From Gnetum montanum (lineage: Eukaryota > Streptophyta > Gnetopsida > Gnetales > Gnetaceae), in NCBI GenBank assembly GCA_015680685.1, contig MNCI01005010.1, positions 209,331 through 263,043 on the forward strand: a stretch of 53,713 nucleotides of DNA, written 5' to 3'. Both the position numbers and the translations under genes were made by a program. How positions within the stretch are numbered: position 1 is the first letter of the stretch; every line of letters starts with the position of its first letter. The notes under the pieces are model-generated. The model ran no database searches and had not been told where the DNA came from. It was given only the letters and a program-made list of their open reading frames with translations. This document shows positions 33,821-44,960 of this stretch, piece after piece.

Positions 33821-34410
33821 CATCCAAGGAATAACCTACCAACTAGAAACTATCAAAGATGTTTGATCAATCTTTGGACATACTAGCTACTACCAGCAAT
33901 TCATAGAGAATTTATCTAAGATCGCAAAACTATTGGTGGAGCTAACAAAGAAAGATTCTCCCTTTATCTAGATAGAAAAATGTAAAAAAGCATTTCAATA
34001 GCTGAAAGAGAAACTTGTAGAGACTCCAATTATACAAGCACTTGACCAGTCTAGGGCATTTCATATCATGATGGATGCATCAAATTATGCATTGGGAGTT
34101 GTGTTGATGTAGTTAGATGACAAGAAACATCCATACTATAGCCAAAGTATTATGGATGCACAAGTAAACTACACCACCACAAAAAAAGAGTTGATGGTAG
34201 TGGTGTTTACCCTAGAAAAGTTCAAGCATTATGCAGTTGGATACAAGGTGTTTGTGCACACAAACCACAATGCCATTTGCTTCCTAATGAACAAGTAAAT
34301 AGTGAGCACCCATGTTATACAATGGCTAGTGATTTTGCATGAATTCTATCTTATGATGGTAAATTGAAAGGGCACTGAGAATGTGGTCACTGATCACTTA
34401 TCTTGATTGT
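33821..34410 (+). pseudogene. E2 RNase H (decayed)
   Basis: After the RT connection, the frame around 34060-34400 reads MMDASNYALGVVL, then NYTTTKKELMVVVFTLEKFK and VFVHTNHNAI, and ends GTENVVTDHLS. These match the Ty3/gypsy RNase H blocks (D-AS--A-GAVL, Y-TTEKELLAVV, V-TDH-AL, VADHLSR). The domain degrades the RNA strand of the hybrid. This region is missing from E1. Confidence 0.82.
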
Positions 34411-34579
34411 GATGGGGCAAAAAAGAGGAAGAAGATCCATATGTTTCCTAATGAACTCCTCTTTGTCAAGACTATAACTGAATAATTTCCCAATGAGCCT
34501 AAATGGTATCATGGTATCCTCACCTATCTTCTCACTCAAGAGATGCCACAAGTGTTGGACCACCAAAAGAAATAGCAAT

Positions 34580-35720
34580 TCTTCACTAAGTAAAACACTT
34601 CATGGAGATCAACGGAAACCTCTACAAGGTGTGCACTGATGGCCTAGTTCATTGCTGTGTCCCTAATGTTCATCAACTATGCATAGTGTCCTTGTGGAGG
34701 ACACTATGCCGAGAGACACATAGCCATTAAAATCCTGATGGTAGGGTACTATTGGCCAATAATCTTTAGGGATGCTCACCATTACGTTCGCTCTTGTGAA
34801 CAATGCCAACAAGATGGTGGAATGACTGCTCAAATAGAGGGACCTCAACAATGGATTCAACCACTAGAACCCTTCAACATTTGGGGCATTGATTTCATGG
34901 GTTCCATGACATCCATGTCAAATGGAAAGGCATACATCATAGTCATTTTTGACTATTGTATGAAATGGGCAAATGTAACAATTGTCAATGACTATATATC
35001 TTCTACTCCTACTTGGGTTATACAAAAAAATGTTGTAAACAGGTTTGGTGTGCCATGTGCATTAATTTCTAATAATGAAACTGACTTTACAGGCACTACT
35101 TTTTGAGAGCTCATGCAATGCTTGGGGGTTGAACATAAACTCACAACACCCTACCACCATTGAGCTGATGGTCAAGCTAAGGTTACCAACAGGAAAATCA
35201 CAAGGATTCTAACAAGAACAATTAGTAAATATAGAAAAGACTGGTGCACAAAACTCAATGATACCCTTTGGACCTACCACTCAACATGGAAACTTCCTAT
35301 AGGGTACTCTCCCTACGAGCTTGTGTCCGAAAAATTATTAACACTTCCTATTCAATCCAAGCTCCATACACTTTCAATAGCTTGTGACCTTAACCTTGAC
35401 TTAAGTCTAGCCCAAAAAGAAAGACTAATGAATCTCAACCTACTAGACAAAAATCAATTGGTACCCCTATCATCTAACGAGCTGCACAAGGGCTACAACA
35501 AAAAGTTTCATGACCTAAAAATCAAAAAAGTCAAATTTCAACTAGGAGATAAGGTTCTTTACTAGAACTCCACATACATACCTCAATGAACTAAGTTTCA
35601 AACATTGTGGGAAGGACCTTACATCATTTACAAGACTTTTCCTACTAGGGCCATGATGATCTACAAGCCTAAGAGCCCAAATAAGAAATAGCTAGTCAAC
35701 ATCCAAAGAATTAAACCTTT
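34580..35720 (+). pseudogene. E2 integrase (decayed)
   Basis: The zinc-binding end is visible as YYWPIIFRDAHHYVRSCEQC (34747-34806), followed by the core WIQPLEPFNIWGIDFMG with the first catalytic Asp at 34891-34893. The second motif reads SNNETDF, with Asn (35071-35073) in place of Asp; the third reads DGQAKVTNR, with Lys (35179-35181) in place of Glu. A C-terminal region 'KKVKFQLGDKVLY' (about 35526-35565) matches the end of gypsy integrases. Two of three DDE residues are lost, so the protein would be inactive even without the stops. Confidence 0.85.
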
Positions 35721-37783
35721 CCATGAGCATAAGAGAGCTAATACAACAAAAGTCTCATTGGATGAACAACCACACTCCATATTTCAGATCTTCTTCTTTC
35801 AACTTAGTCATGGGGAAGATGGCCACTCATGCTAATCATATAAGTAGTTCTTTAGTTTTTCAACGTTTTTACATATATTTTTTTTATATCTTTTTTTACA
35901 CACTTTTTATTTTACATATTTTTGTTTTCATGTTATTAATCTATTCTAATTTTTCTTTTACATCATCATTAGTACATTTTCTATTTCTTAAATATTTTAC
36001 AATTTATTTTATATTTTCTTTTATTTTATTTTATTCTAGTGTGATTTTTTAACTTTTTGTTAATAACTGCCAAGTACATTGGTAATGCATTCCTTAATGG
36101 TGGTATGTACTAATTTTGTTATTTGATTGTTGGTATCTGGTTTCTGGCTTTGAATTTCATATGGTTTCTTTTTCATGCAATAGGTAATGAGTCCACAACA
36201 TCCACCCATCCACAAACTCTATGGTTTTCCTTGTTTTGGAAACATGCAATCCCTTTTTCATTAATAAAACTTTAATAAATTTGTAACTTTGGTAGTTTTC
36301 AGAATTGCGAAGGATTCAAAGGTCTGAATGGGGTGTGGCTTCAAGGCAATTCGATATTCTTTGTGCGTTTTTGTTTACCTAGGTGCATGTTTGTTTTTAT
36401 GGATTTTTTACAATTCCATGTCGACCAATAAAAGGAAGTTGAATAAGTCCTTACATGGTGTGGTTCTCATCAGAAAAAAAATAATGAGAATTCAAAGCAC
36501 ATCCCTTGGACAAAATAAAAGCATGTGTCTTTGCATGGTGTGTTTTCCATTTCAAGAAAAACAATGGGAACTCAAAGCACATGCCTTAGACAAAATAAAT
36601 GGGCTAAAAGCATTGGTTATGGGACTAGTCCTCTCTAACTAAGGCCCTTCCTCACTTCCTACTTCTCTTTTCTTCTCTAATAAGAATTATGGTTGTTTTG
36701 TGGGAGCACTCTTGTGTCTCAGAGGATGGACTGGTCTTAGAATGTCGATGCAAAGTCAATGAACATGGTTGGTTTTACTTTAGACTAAGGATGGATCCTA
36801 TCAAGTCATTTAACCACAAAATCCACAAGGGACTTCATGTGATCATAATTATGAACTCCATTCCACTCTCTCTCATCCATCTAGGCTTTCCATGTCTCAC
36901 CTCACTACCGGTTTCATGTTCTTAATTCGATGTCCTAGTTTGATGTGTTGGAATTCTTAGTTAGTTTCTTCTAGGTTTTTTTACTTAACATTCTGTAATC
37001 ATTAATCATCCATAGGGCCTACGGCCTCTTTGGTTTGAGGTTATGCAAGGGCATAAAAGGCCTATCCCTACTTTAGGGAGGACCCACTTTCATATCTTTT
37101 GGATTGAGTTAGTTAAGTTCTTTACCCTTAGACACTCTTATAATCAAATTCTTTTTGTTTAATCCCATCAATGACATCTAGTTGTGCCCATCTTCACAAC
37201 TTCTTTGAGTGAACTTTTCTTTTTATTGTTGTGAATTCTTACACCCTCTTCAAATATTTCCTTGTGTTGAAATTTTTCAAATTTTATGGACTGCTTACCT
37301 ATTTTATCCTATTTGTCAACCGTCCTACTAACACTACTAAAGGAATATATCAAAATTTCAACTTAGCCAACTGTAACCACTAACGAGATAAGGCATTTAA
37401 TCACCATGTGTTATACATTGCATACTAATTCATGATTCTATTGTGATTGCAGTGGAAAGCATGGATTGGAAGCAAGACTTTCTTCATCAAGTATAATGCA
37501 GTAGTACCACATGATAGGTATCGTTCATGATTGTTGGATCTCTTCTCTCTTATTCTTTAGCTACCAAGAGGCATTGGATGTTAATGTTATCTAGGGTGTT
37601 CACTTCTCTTATCATGAACACCTAATTTTGTAAAAAGTTGTAACTCTATACACTTGGGCACTGAGAGTCTATCTCTTCCATCTGAGTCAATTGGTATGTT
37701 AGTTAATAATCCCATACCTACCCAATATTTTATAAGGAACTTGTTTCTCCTCTTCTACAATTGAGGACAAGCTTTCATTCAGT
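35721..37783 (+). other. E2 3' untranslated region (third ORF absent)
   Basis: Beyond pol no domain is readable. The stretch near 37035-37100 matches E1 7680-7760, so the spacer is shared, but the roughly 3-kb third ORF of E1 is missing. Frames at 36328-36642 and 36689-36925 look like chance. A splice-acceptor-like 'tattgtgattgcag' at about 37436-37451 may be a remnant of a spliced transcript. Confidence 0.5.
36451..36606 (+). repeat. Tandem duplication, about 80 bp (two copies)
   Basis: Two adjacent degenerate copies, with 'catggtgtg' at 36454 and 36534 and 'caaagcacat' plus 'gacaaaataaa' in each. They lie in the E2 3' untranslated region. Confidence 0.7.
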
Positions 37784-37793
37784 CATGGGGTTA
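37784..37793 (+). other. E2 polypurine tract
   Basis: Catggggtta abuts the 3' LTR and is preceded by 'ttgaggacaagc' (37761), the same block found at the E1 tract. It would prime plus-strand DNA synthesis. Confidence 0.65.
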
Positions 37794-38635
37794 CAATGAA
37801 ACACATTGTTCATTTGCTATGACATTGAGTATCCAACATCAGGGTCTTGATGTGATGTCAAGTATCTAACGTCGAGGGGTATACACTAGCGTATAAATAT
37901 AGCACTTGGGCTCCCAATTTGGCAATCTATTTTTGCTTATTTTTGAGTTATAGTAGAGAAGATCTTGTAGTTTATTTTCTCCAAAGTTAGAATATTTTTT
38001 GAGTGCCTACAGACGGAGCCTAAGTGTGTACGGTTCTTTGTTCAAACACTAATGTACCTAAACATAGTAGTGTGATGGGAATAAAAATGAACTCTTTTGA
38101 CAATCCTTGCAGCACTAAAAATAAATTAATATTTCTTTTAATGCACTTTGATTTTTTTCTCTTTACTTTAATGTATTTAAATTAAGCAATTACTTTCCAA
38201 TTGTTAATGAACACAAGCAGGACCACTTCAAGCATACATATAGTACTTGGTAACCTAGCAATGCTTAACGTTTGGTAGATGAATAGCACTGTATGTGTTT
38301 AGGGTGTGTCCAAGAAAGTGGGGTGGTTACTTGTGTTAGGCTAGATAGGTAGTAATGAATTAGATTTTAAATTACTCTACTTTCCATTCTTGTTATAGAT
38401 GATCAAATTTATAAAGTATAAAATAAGAAAAATCATGTACCTCAGTTGCACTTAAACCATACCCTTGAGCCTTACAAGTGTAGTTGGGAAGAAAACAAAT
38501 GTTCTCAATGCCCATTTCACTTCCTAGAAGAACTAGTGCACTAGAGAACTATAGGTCCATGGAATTTTATTGGATCATGTGTAGACACCTTAGTGATTTG
38601 TATGGTTGGGTGTAGGGGTACCTCATCACTCATCA
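37794..38635 (+). repeat. E2 3' LTR
   Basis: The LTR begins caatgaaacacattg (first bases decayed from TGATGA) and ends actcatca (38628-38635). TATA box tataaata at 37892-37899. It is 56 bases shorter than the 5' copy owing to small deletions in its first 100 bases. Confidence 0.87.
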
Positions 38636-38640
38636 CCTTG

Positions 38641-39955
38641 CATAGATAAAATTATAACACACACTGTTAAGATCATATTTTAAACATTTAGAAAAAAACA
38701 ATCAAAAATAGAAATAATCACAACCAAGTTCAACAAAAACCATACAACACTTTGAATTTCATAAGAATTTTTCCAAACACCCTAGTTAATGGTGAAACTA
38801 GCCATCGTAAAAACTCTAGGGGTGTTAGTCCAAAATTCTTTAAAAATTCAAAAATAATAAATATTCAAATAGCCTAAAAAAACCTTAAACATGATAACTA
38901 GAATACAAAAACATTCACATTTCAAGCCTAAACTAAAAACAAATTTAAAACATTATGCAAAACTATAACCATGTTTAACCAAAGTTCACAACCACACCCA
39001 AAATTGACAAAAATGGCCATAGGAAATCACTCATAGAAAATATTTAAATAATTTTAACATCAATGAAATTGATTCTAAACCACCTTGACATTCCCATGTA
39101 TTAGTAGAAATATGTGACGTTGATAGAAAAAATCATCCAATGTGTCAATGCTACCCATCTTCAAGGGGTAAAACCACTAAAGAATAAAACCCTTAATTCA
39201 CACAACCTTAAGAGAAAAGTCATAAAAAATAAACCTTAATTCCAAATCTAGTAATTCTAGAACCATTTGAAAGCTTAAATCAATATCTACAAACCCATAA
39301 CTTAAAATCATAGAAACTCCTTACTATTTTTTCAAAAACATTTTGTGAGGTGACATGAAAACTAAAAAATGATATGGAAACACACTTACACTAGCTGATC
39401 AAAAAAATAATCAAAAATTAAACATAAGCTTGAATTACATGAAACCATAGCCATTTGAAACCTTAAACTTAAAAATAAAAATCCATAACTTTGAAAAACC
39501 AAAATTCATAGCCATTTTCTCCACAAAAATTACACAATGTACCATAACAATTAGCAAAAATAGCAAAACCATCATGAACTTAATCATGCAAAATTTCATA
39601 TAGAATTATTCATGAGCTTGAATCTAGTGGTTCAATTATCATTATAATAATTAAACATCAAGTTACAATCCTATGGATCCAAAAATCAAAAATTTCTAAC
39701 CATTTTCTTAATAAAAAATATAAAAATGGTGTTGCTTTTTTTTTAACCATAATACCAAAAAAACACATAAAATTGACTAAAAAAAATTTTAATCTTATAA
39801 AACCATATTCAAATGCCCAAGAAACACTAAAAACACATAAATCCCACTCAAGTTTTGATTTTAACCACTATAGCAACCTAGATCTGACAAAATGCCCAAT
39901 TCCTATGCTAGGAAAACAACAAAAATGCTACAAAAAATAGCCAAGAATAGCCTAC
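38641..39955 (-). other. E3 gene intron 1 (right part)
   Basis: AT-rich, strongly A-rich on the plus strand, with no coding sequence. The minus-strand donor at 39955 reads G|GTAGGC and the acceptor 'ttttatctatgcaag' adjoins the E2 insertion. A-rich on plus means T-rich on the sense strand, which is usual for plant introns. Confidence 0.5.
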
Positions 39956-40076
39956 CTTAGGGTTATTTTTTGGATCCTTGCCCAATGATGGACCATGGCA
40001 AATGGGAGATGCCTCTTACTACTACATCAATTTCTTCAAGGGTAGGATTCTTGCTTGTACTAGCCTTCTTCTTCAT
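39956..40076 (-). pseudogene. E3 gene exon 1 (start codon)
   Basis: The exon opens with ATG at 40076-40074 in the context caccATGaag and reads MKKKASTSKNPTLEEIDVVV, then GISHLPWSIIGQG, before two TAA codons that single C-to-T changes would explain as Gln. The basic N-terminus may be a nuclear signal. The start is chosen because it is the first ATG, it has a good context, and AT-rich untranslated sequence precedes it. Confidence 0.5.
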
Positions 40077-40399
40077 GGTGATAGGTGGCAATGTAAAAAA
40101 GCTATTAAAAACCTCTAAAAATATTCAACAATCTTGGTAGAAATGCTGTTATGAGATGAAATTTTCCAAGAAACATAAAGGAGATAGGAGGAATCAAGCA
40201 AAAATCTCTGTTAGAGCTCTGCACTAGTGCACTGTAGCTAAGAAAATGATTTGAGTAGATAATTTCTAGCCAAAGCAATAATAAAAACCAATCTCAACCT
40301 AGGCACCCCCCTTCAAACCTCCATTACCAAATCCATATAGTAAATATCATGATGCACTGATAGTTCCAAGGGGGCAAAGTCCATGAAATGCTAGGATTG
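40077..40399 (-). promoter_or_regulatory. E3 gene presumed 5' flank
   Basis: Non-coding sequence upstream of the predicted start, between the pseudogene and the 184-bp array. No clear TATA box is seen on the minus strand. The role is inferred only from position. Confidence 0.25.
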
Positions 40400-42660
40400 T
40401 GGGAGTTGCAAACAAAGTTCAAAAAATTGAATTTGGATGGACCCCACCAAGAACCTCCCAAGAAAAGTGGATTTTAAGCTTAGAAACCTCCTCTATGATG
40501 GGGTTTAACCTTCTTGAAATCCATAAAATGCTTTCCCAACCTCATACCCCCCTCACCCATGCTAGGAAACATGAATCCAAAATGGATCCTAATCTTCCAT
40601 GACCAAAACCATAAAACCTTAATCCACCTTGCCATATTCAATAGCTAATGTTGACATTAGTGAAACCCAAGCCCTAGCAGGGGCTAGAACCCTTCAGGTA
40701 ACTTACCACTTTTGGCAACCACACTGGGCAAGGCCTCATCCACATTGGCCAACATTACTCAAGGGGGTATAACATTCACAAGCATGAATCAAATCTCAAT
40801 TCAACCTCAAAATGAACCTACAAAGTCTAAAACCTCATTAGAAACCCCCAACAACTCTAAAACCTTATTGAATCTAGTCAAAAGTACTAAAAACCTTGAG
40901 ATGTAGTGGAGTAACATTAGTGGGCATTCCATCCATGCTAACCAACATGGTCCCAGCATGAACGGATGGGGTAGAACCTTAAAACACTAAAATCAACCTC
41001 CCAATTATCATATTTTGTCCATAACACCTTCCCATAGCCCTTGACAGCCAAAAAAAAGCCAAATTGCATACCCTATACCTTTCCCACACTAGGAAAACCC
41101 CCACCCATGCTAGCCAACATGGGTTCCATAGGGGTAAATTACAAAAACCTATTAATACCTCAAAATAACCTTAAAACTTGTTCCCATGGCCTTAACACCT
41201 CTTCGTAGCCTTTACTAGCCAAGGATTAACAAAATATAAGTCAAAATTCATGCATAACATCATTTCCATGCTAGGGAATCCTCCACCCATTCTAGCCATC
41301 ATGGGTGCCCTAGGATGACCTATAAACCCCAATCCATAACCTAAAATGGCCTTAAATCACACCCCTATGACCATAAAACCCTACTAGAGCCTCCTAGAGC
41401 ACTCAAATGCCCCAAGATAGATCTAAAAATAGTAAAAGGCTATCATCCCTCCTCCATCCATGCTAGAGCCACATTGGTCAGTGTGGCTACTACAAAAAAT
41501 GTCAAATGGCCTTCAAAATGATCAATTCTGGTGCTAAAACCCTACTATAAACATCTGCAACCTTAGGAGCTAAAATGCTTGGTTAATTTGCTATTAAAAC
41601 TCATCAAAACATAGTAACCCAAGGTATCCATGATAATGGAGGCTAGAGCCACATTGAGCAATGTGGCTCCTATGTGGGTAAGGTTCCTTACCATTTTTGG
41701 CAACACATCAACATGCCTGGAAGCCAAAAACCTTGCTTAGTAGGGCCTAGAACATCAAAACCTTAAGTTGATAGCTTTTTGACCTTATTTTAATCATTAA
41801 AAATCATTAGACCCTATCACCCATGCTAGAGCCATGCTAGCCAACATGGCTAAGGGGAGTATAACTATCCCATAGCCCAAACAACCAACAAACATGGTCA
41901 ATTACAAGCCAAAACCTCAACCATGATGTCTAGCAACCCTAGAATCCTAAAAAATTACTCAAGTTACATCTAAAACCATCACAAGGACCAAACAGAAAAT
42001 ACATCCATGCTAATGAGTACTGGATCCATGCTGGCCAACATGGCCCCAACATGGGTGAGGTCCCCATTAAGGTTTTGCCCACAAAACCCCTTCAAATAGC
42101 CTTAAAACTTGACTCGTGAGCACACAACTTCAAAACCCTAGATTCAATTGTAATTTGGCCTTGTTTTGATGTCATAATTACCAAATCTAGGCTAGCCACA
42201 CTGAGACCCCATCCATCCATGCTAGCCAACATGGCTCTGGGAGGTATGACCCTAAAACTTATTTTTGTTGCAAGTTTCGACATTTAAAGTTATCAATTCT
42301 AACCATTATGACCCTACACTTTCGTAGGAAGATCATAGAATGCCAATTTCGATCCTCTATATGCCATAAAATTAATTTTCTTTGGTAGCCACATTGGGGC
42401 CATGCTAGCTAATGTTGTTTCAACATGGGTGGTGATTCTAGACTTCAATGGTAACTTCTAGAGGTCCAAATCAACACCAAAATTAATCAATTTTCCTCCC
42501 CAGAACACTACAATGATCATACAAAACATTGGAAGTTAAATTTTGATCAAAATCAACCTAGAAAACTACATGACTACCCTATCCATGTTGAGGGTTACCC
42601 TATCCATTCCAGCCAACGTGGGTGCCTAGAAAAACCTTATTGACACAAAACAACATCCAT
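40400..42660. repeat. Tandem array of about 184-bp units (E3 right arm)
   Basis: About eleven or twelve degenerate units, each with a core like ccatgctagccaacatgg, an imperfect palindrome (ccatg...catgg around ctag). Cores lie near 40545, 40735, 40930, 41100, 41275, 41455, 41645, 41830, 42025, 42210, 42405 and 42590, so the period is about 160-200, mostly 180-190. Between cores come shared blocks such as 'ggggtataac' and 'aaccttaaaac'. Many copies of gctag have one or more changes. Open frames inside are not conserved between units, so the array is non-coding. Confidence 0.75.
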
Positions 42661-43300
42661 AGATGCCCAAACTCACCTATTAATATTATAGCCCCTTATC
42701 ATGGCTGGCTAAGGTCTAAAATTGGAAAACTCTAGCCCCTTTTTTACCAATGTTAACCATGTTTTACCACATGTATTCCTCTTTGATTTATTTGACCTTA
42801 TTTCATGATGTTTTGACTTGTTTTGCAATTTTAAATTTTACTGTCATCAGTTGAGCTCATTTAATTTCTACATAACTTCAGTTTCATCATATTTACCTTA
42901 TTCTCTCTATTATGGCCTCTATTGATCTTTTCTAGCCTTTTATTGGTGTTAGGTCATGGGGTTTGACCATTATTTGACACCATGTAATTATGGCCTACGA
43001 AGGTCTTAAACTCGCAACATGACTTGCCAAGCCCAAAACTAGCAAAAATGTAACCTTAGTTGACCATGTTTGACCTTACTTTTCATACTTTCATTATGCT
43101 TCAACCTGTTTTAACCTTGTTTAAACTTTATTTAAGCTTATGTTGCATGTATTCTAACTTTTTTGTCTTTACCTACCTCTTATAACCTTAGTTGACCTTG
43201 TTTACATATTTTTTGACCTTGAAATAGCATGTGTTTTCATAGTTACTAAGATATTTTATATCTTTTTAGCATTATTTACACATTTTTACCCAAGTTCCAC
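42661..43300. other. E3 right terminal region
   Basis: No coding sequence. Weak copies of the left-array motif occur near 42700 (catggctggctaaggtctaaaattgg) and 42990-43045. The hexamer ttgacc recurs several times (42968, 43063, 43073, 43195, 43224). No inverted repeat to the left end at 23879 is apparent by eye. Confidence 0.4.
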
Positions 43301-43308
43301 TTAATGTG
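43301..43308 (+). repeat. E3 flanking direct repeat, right copy
   Basis: Ttaatgtg, identical to 23871-23878. E5 pol resumes directly after it. Confidence 0.5.
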
Positions 43309-44425
43309 CTTATGGTTTATACGCAAAACTAGAGTATGAGTACTTGGGAGCAAATCAGTTTACCTTTAACCCAAAGTGGGCCCCACAGTGATTTTGAATG
43401 ATGTATCAACCTTAATTTCTTGGATCTTGAGCTTGAAAGTCTTGTTGATCATATGGCCTCTATAGAGAAACCTTTAGAGTGGCTTGAAAGCCTAGTTAAA
43501 ACCGTTGACCTTTAGGCTGGCAACATTACCAAAGACTCTTTGGTTGAGGTTCCTATCACAACACATAGTGGTAAGGAGAAAACCCTAGAACTAAGTTTCT
43601 CACTAGAACCTCAATAGGCTCAAGACATCACCAAGGTCCTATGAGATCATATTAAGGTCTTTTCCTGGTCATACAAAGATATCTCAAGTCTTGACCCATG
43701 CTTAGTGCAACACAACATCATACTTAATCCTAGCATTAGACTAGTTAAGCAAAAAGTTGGTAAGATCATATCTAATTTAGCCTTGGTAGTTTTTAATGAA
43801 ATCATGAAACTATATCAAGGTAGTTTCATTAGAGCTTTTGATTACACAAAATGGGTGTCCAACATGGTGGTAGTCTCTAAGAAAAATGGGAGTATGTGCA
43901 TTTGCATAGATTTCTAATATCTAAATAAGGAAAATATCAAAGATGATTTTCCTTTGCCTAGTATTGATCAACTTATCAATAATACAGCAAGGTACATGGA
44001 TTCTTAAGATACAACCAAATTAGGATCAACCCAAAGCATCAACTCAGCATGACCTTCATGACCCCTTGGGGTATCTTTTGTTATACTATGATGACCTTTA
44101 GCCTAAAGAACATAGAAACAACCTACCAAAGAGCTATGACATATATCTTTAGTGATTATATGCTATGTTTTCTTAATTATTATGTAGAGGATATAGCTGT
44201 TAAGTCTAAAGTGACCAATGATCATGCACATGACTTTGACCTTGTACTTAAACGATGCCTCAAGTATGAGCTTAGGCTTAACCCCAAGAAGTGTGTCTTT
44301 GGTGTCAAAATTGGTAAGATGCTTGGCTTTGTAGTATTGAAAGTAGGGATACATATTGATCCTGATAAGGTTAAGTCCATAGCCAACTTGGCAACACCAA
44401 CTAACCTTAAGGAGCTTTGAGGAAT
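43309..44425 (+). pseudogene. E5 reverse transcriptase (decayed)
   Basis: After a G-patch-like EYEYLGANQ (about 43330) and the protease-RT connection, RT blocks appear: FSWSYKDISSLDPCLVQHNI (43660-43720), FDYTKWVSNMVVVSKKNG (43835-43890), DDFPLPSIDQLINNTA (43943-43990), TPWGIFCYTMMTFSLKN (44060-44110), YVED (44181-44192) and LRLNPKKCVFGVKIGKMLGF (44273-44330). YVED replaces YVDD, so the first catalytic Asp of the pair is Glu. The 'H..DL...CL...LRLNPKKC.FGV' block is typical of the Tat lineage. Stops and a shift near 44000-44050 break the frame. Confidence 0.85.
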
Positions 44426-44960
44426 GCAAGGTATATTACAATTTATCCATAGGTTTATCGCTAGGCTTACAAATAAGTTACAACCCATGCAATACTTGCT
44501 TAAGAAAGGAGTTCACTATGAGTGGATGTTTTAGTGCCAAGAATCGTTTGAAAACCTTAAGTAAGAGTTGACAAAACTACCTACAATTTATCCACCATAA
44601 GAAGATAAACCTTTTTACATCTACCTTGCTATCTCTGACACATCTATTGCCTCTATACTTTGTCAAAAATGAAATGATGGAGCCAAGTTACCAATATACT
44701 ACATAAGCCATGTATTAGTTGTCCATGAGACTTGATACACCGAAGTAGAGAAGTATTCTAGTCTTCTCATTGAAGAAGTGGTGACATTACCTCTTTAGGA
44801 GCTAGGTTAATGTCATTTGCAAAGACAACATACTTAGAGCCATAATGACCAACATCTATGAGAGTAGCCATATAGCCCATTGAAAGCCATAATAGTAGAG
44901 TTTGACCTTAATTATGTTTCCCAAGCCTTAACAAAAGGTTAAGATATAGCTGCACAACTC
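44426..44960 (+). pseudogene. E5 RNase H (decayed)
   Basis: The RT-RNase H connection (LQFIHRFIARLTNKLQPM, 44436-44490; LLKKGVHYEWMF) leads to RNase H blocks PFYIYLAISDTSIASILCQK (44611-44670), IYYISHVLVVHET and YTEVEKYSSLLIEEVV (44730-44780). Tat relatives read 'LYLAVS..AVSAVLV.E', 'PVYYVS..L..AE..Y...EK'. The catalytic residues cannot all be placed. It would degrade template RNA. Confidence 0.72.

Larger units (their letters stand above)
28607..38635 (+). mobile_element. E2: complete but decayed Athila-like Ty3/gypsy retrotransposon
   Basis: This 10.0-kb element has LTRs of 898 and 842 bp, a tRNA-Asp primer site, gag, protease, RT, RNase H, integrase and a polypurine tract. It belongs to the same family as E1 by LTR ends, primer and Gag/Pol sequence. 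It differs in keeping RNase H but lacking the 3-kb third ORF. It lies in the intron 1/exon 2 boundary of the E3 pseudogene. In a 200-base stretch its LTRs are roughly 88% identical by eye, so the insertion is old, but younger than E3 and E5. Confidence 0.87.
24856..40076 (-). pseudogene. E3 eight-exon FCP1/HAD-like, coiled-coil protein pseudogene
   Basis: A minus-strand gene model spans eight exons: 40076-39956, 28606-28151, 28059-27780, 27594-26540, 26389-26201, 26111-25974, 25840-25017 and 24929-24856. All seven introns start with GT and end with AG. The six short ones measure 91, 185, 150, 89, 133 and 87 bases; intron 1 (about 1.3 kb) also holds E2. Reading frame is kept across junctions 2/3, 5/6, 6/7 and 7/8, which chance would not give. 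Exon 2 resembles an FCP1-type HAD phosphatase domain, exons 3-4 are unassigned, and exons 5-7 are charged and helical. Decay is mainly TAA/TAG at likely Gln codons, with frameshifts near 27590, 26640 and 25110. I do not recognise the whole protein. Confidence 0.65.
23879..43300. mobile_element. E3: putative DNA transposon carrying a spliced pseudogene
   Basis: A 19.4-kb block (9.4 kb after removing E2) interrupts E5 between protease and RT and is bounded by an 8- or 9-bp direct repeat. Inside are a minus-strand eight-exon pseudogene, a 33-37-bp tandem array near the left end and a roughly 184-bp array towards the right end. The motif 'catggcctaaaactagcaa' of the left array recurs in weaker form near 42690-42730 and 42990-43045. 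I see no LTRs, terminal inverted repeats, RT or recognisable transposase. An 8-9-bp duplication and subterminal repeats would fit a hAT- or Mutator-like element, perhaps one that captured a gene. The alternative is filler DNA from break repair. Inference, moderate confidence. Confidence 0.45.

Noticed and set aside
36328-36642. 104-codon frame with a hydrophobic start in the E2 3' region, a possible env-like gene
   Set aside because: The frame crosses a tandem duplication, has no conserved motif and is not shared with E1.
23879-43300. E3 as an LTR retrotransposon
   Set aside because: The two ends show no long direct repeat, the flanking repeat is 8-9 rather than 5 bases, there is no RT apart from nested E2, and the gene is spliced.
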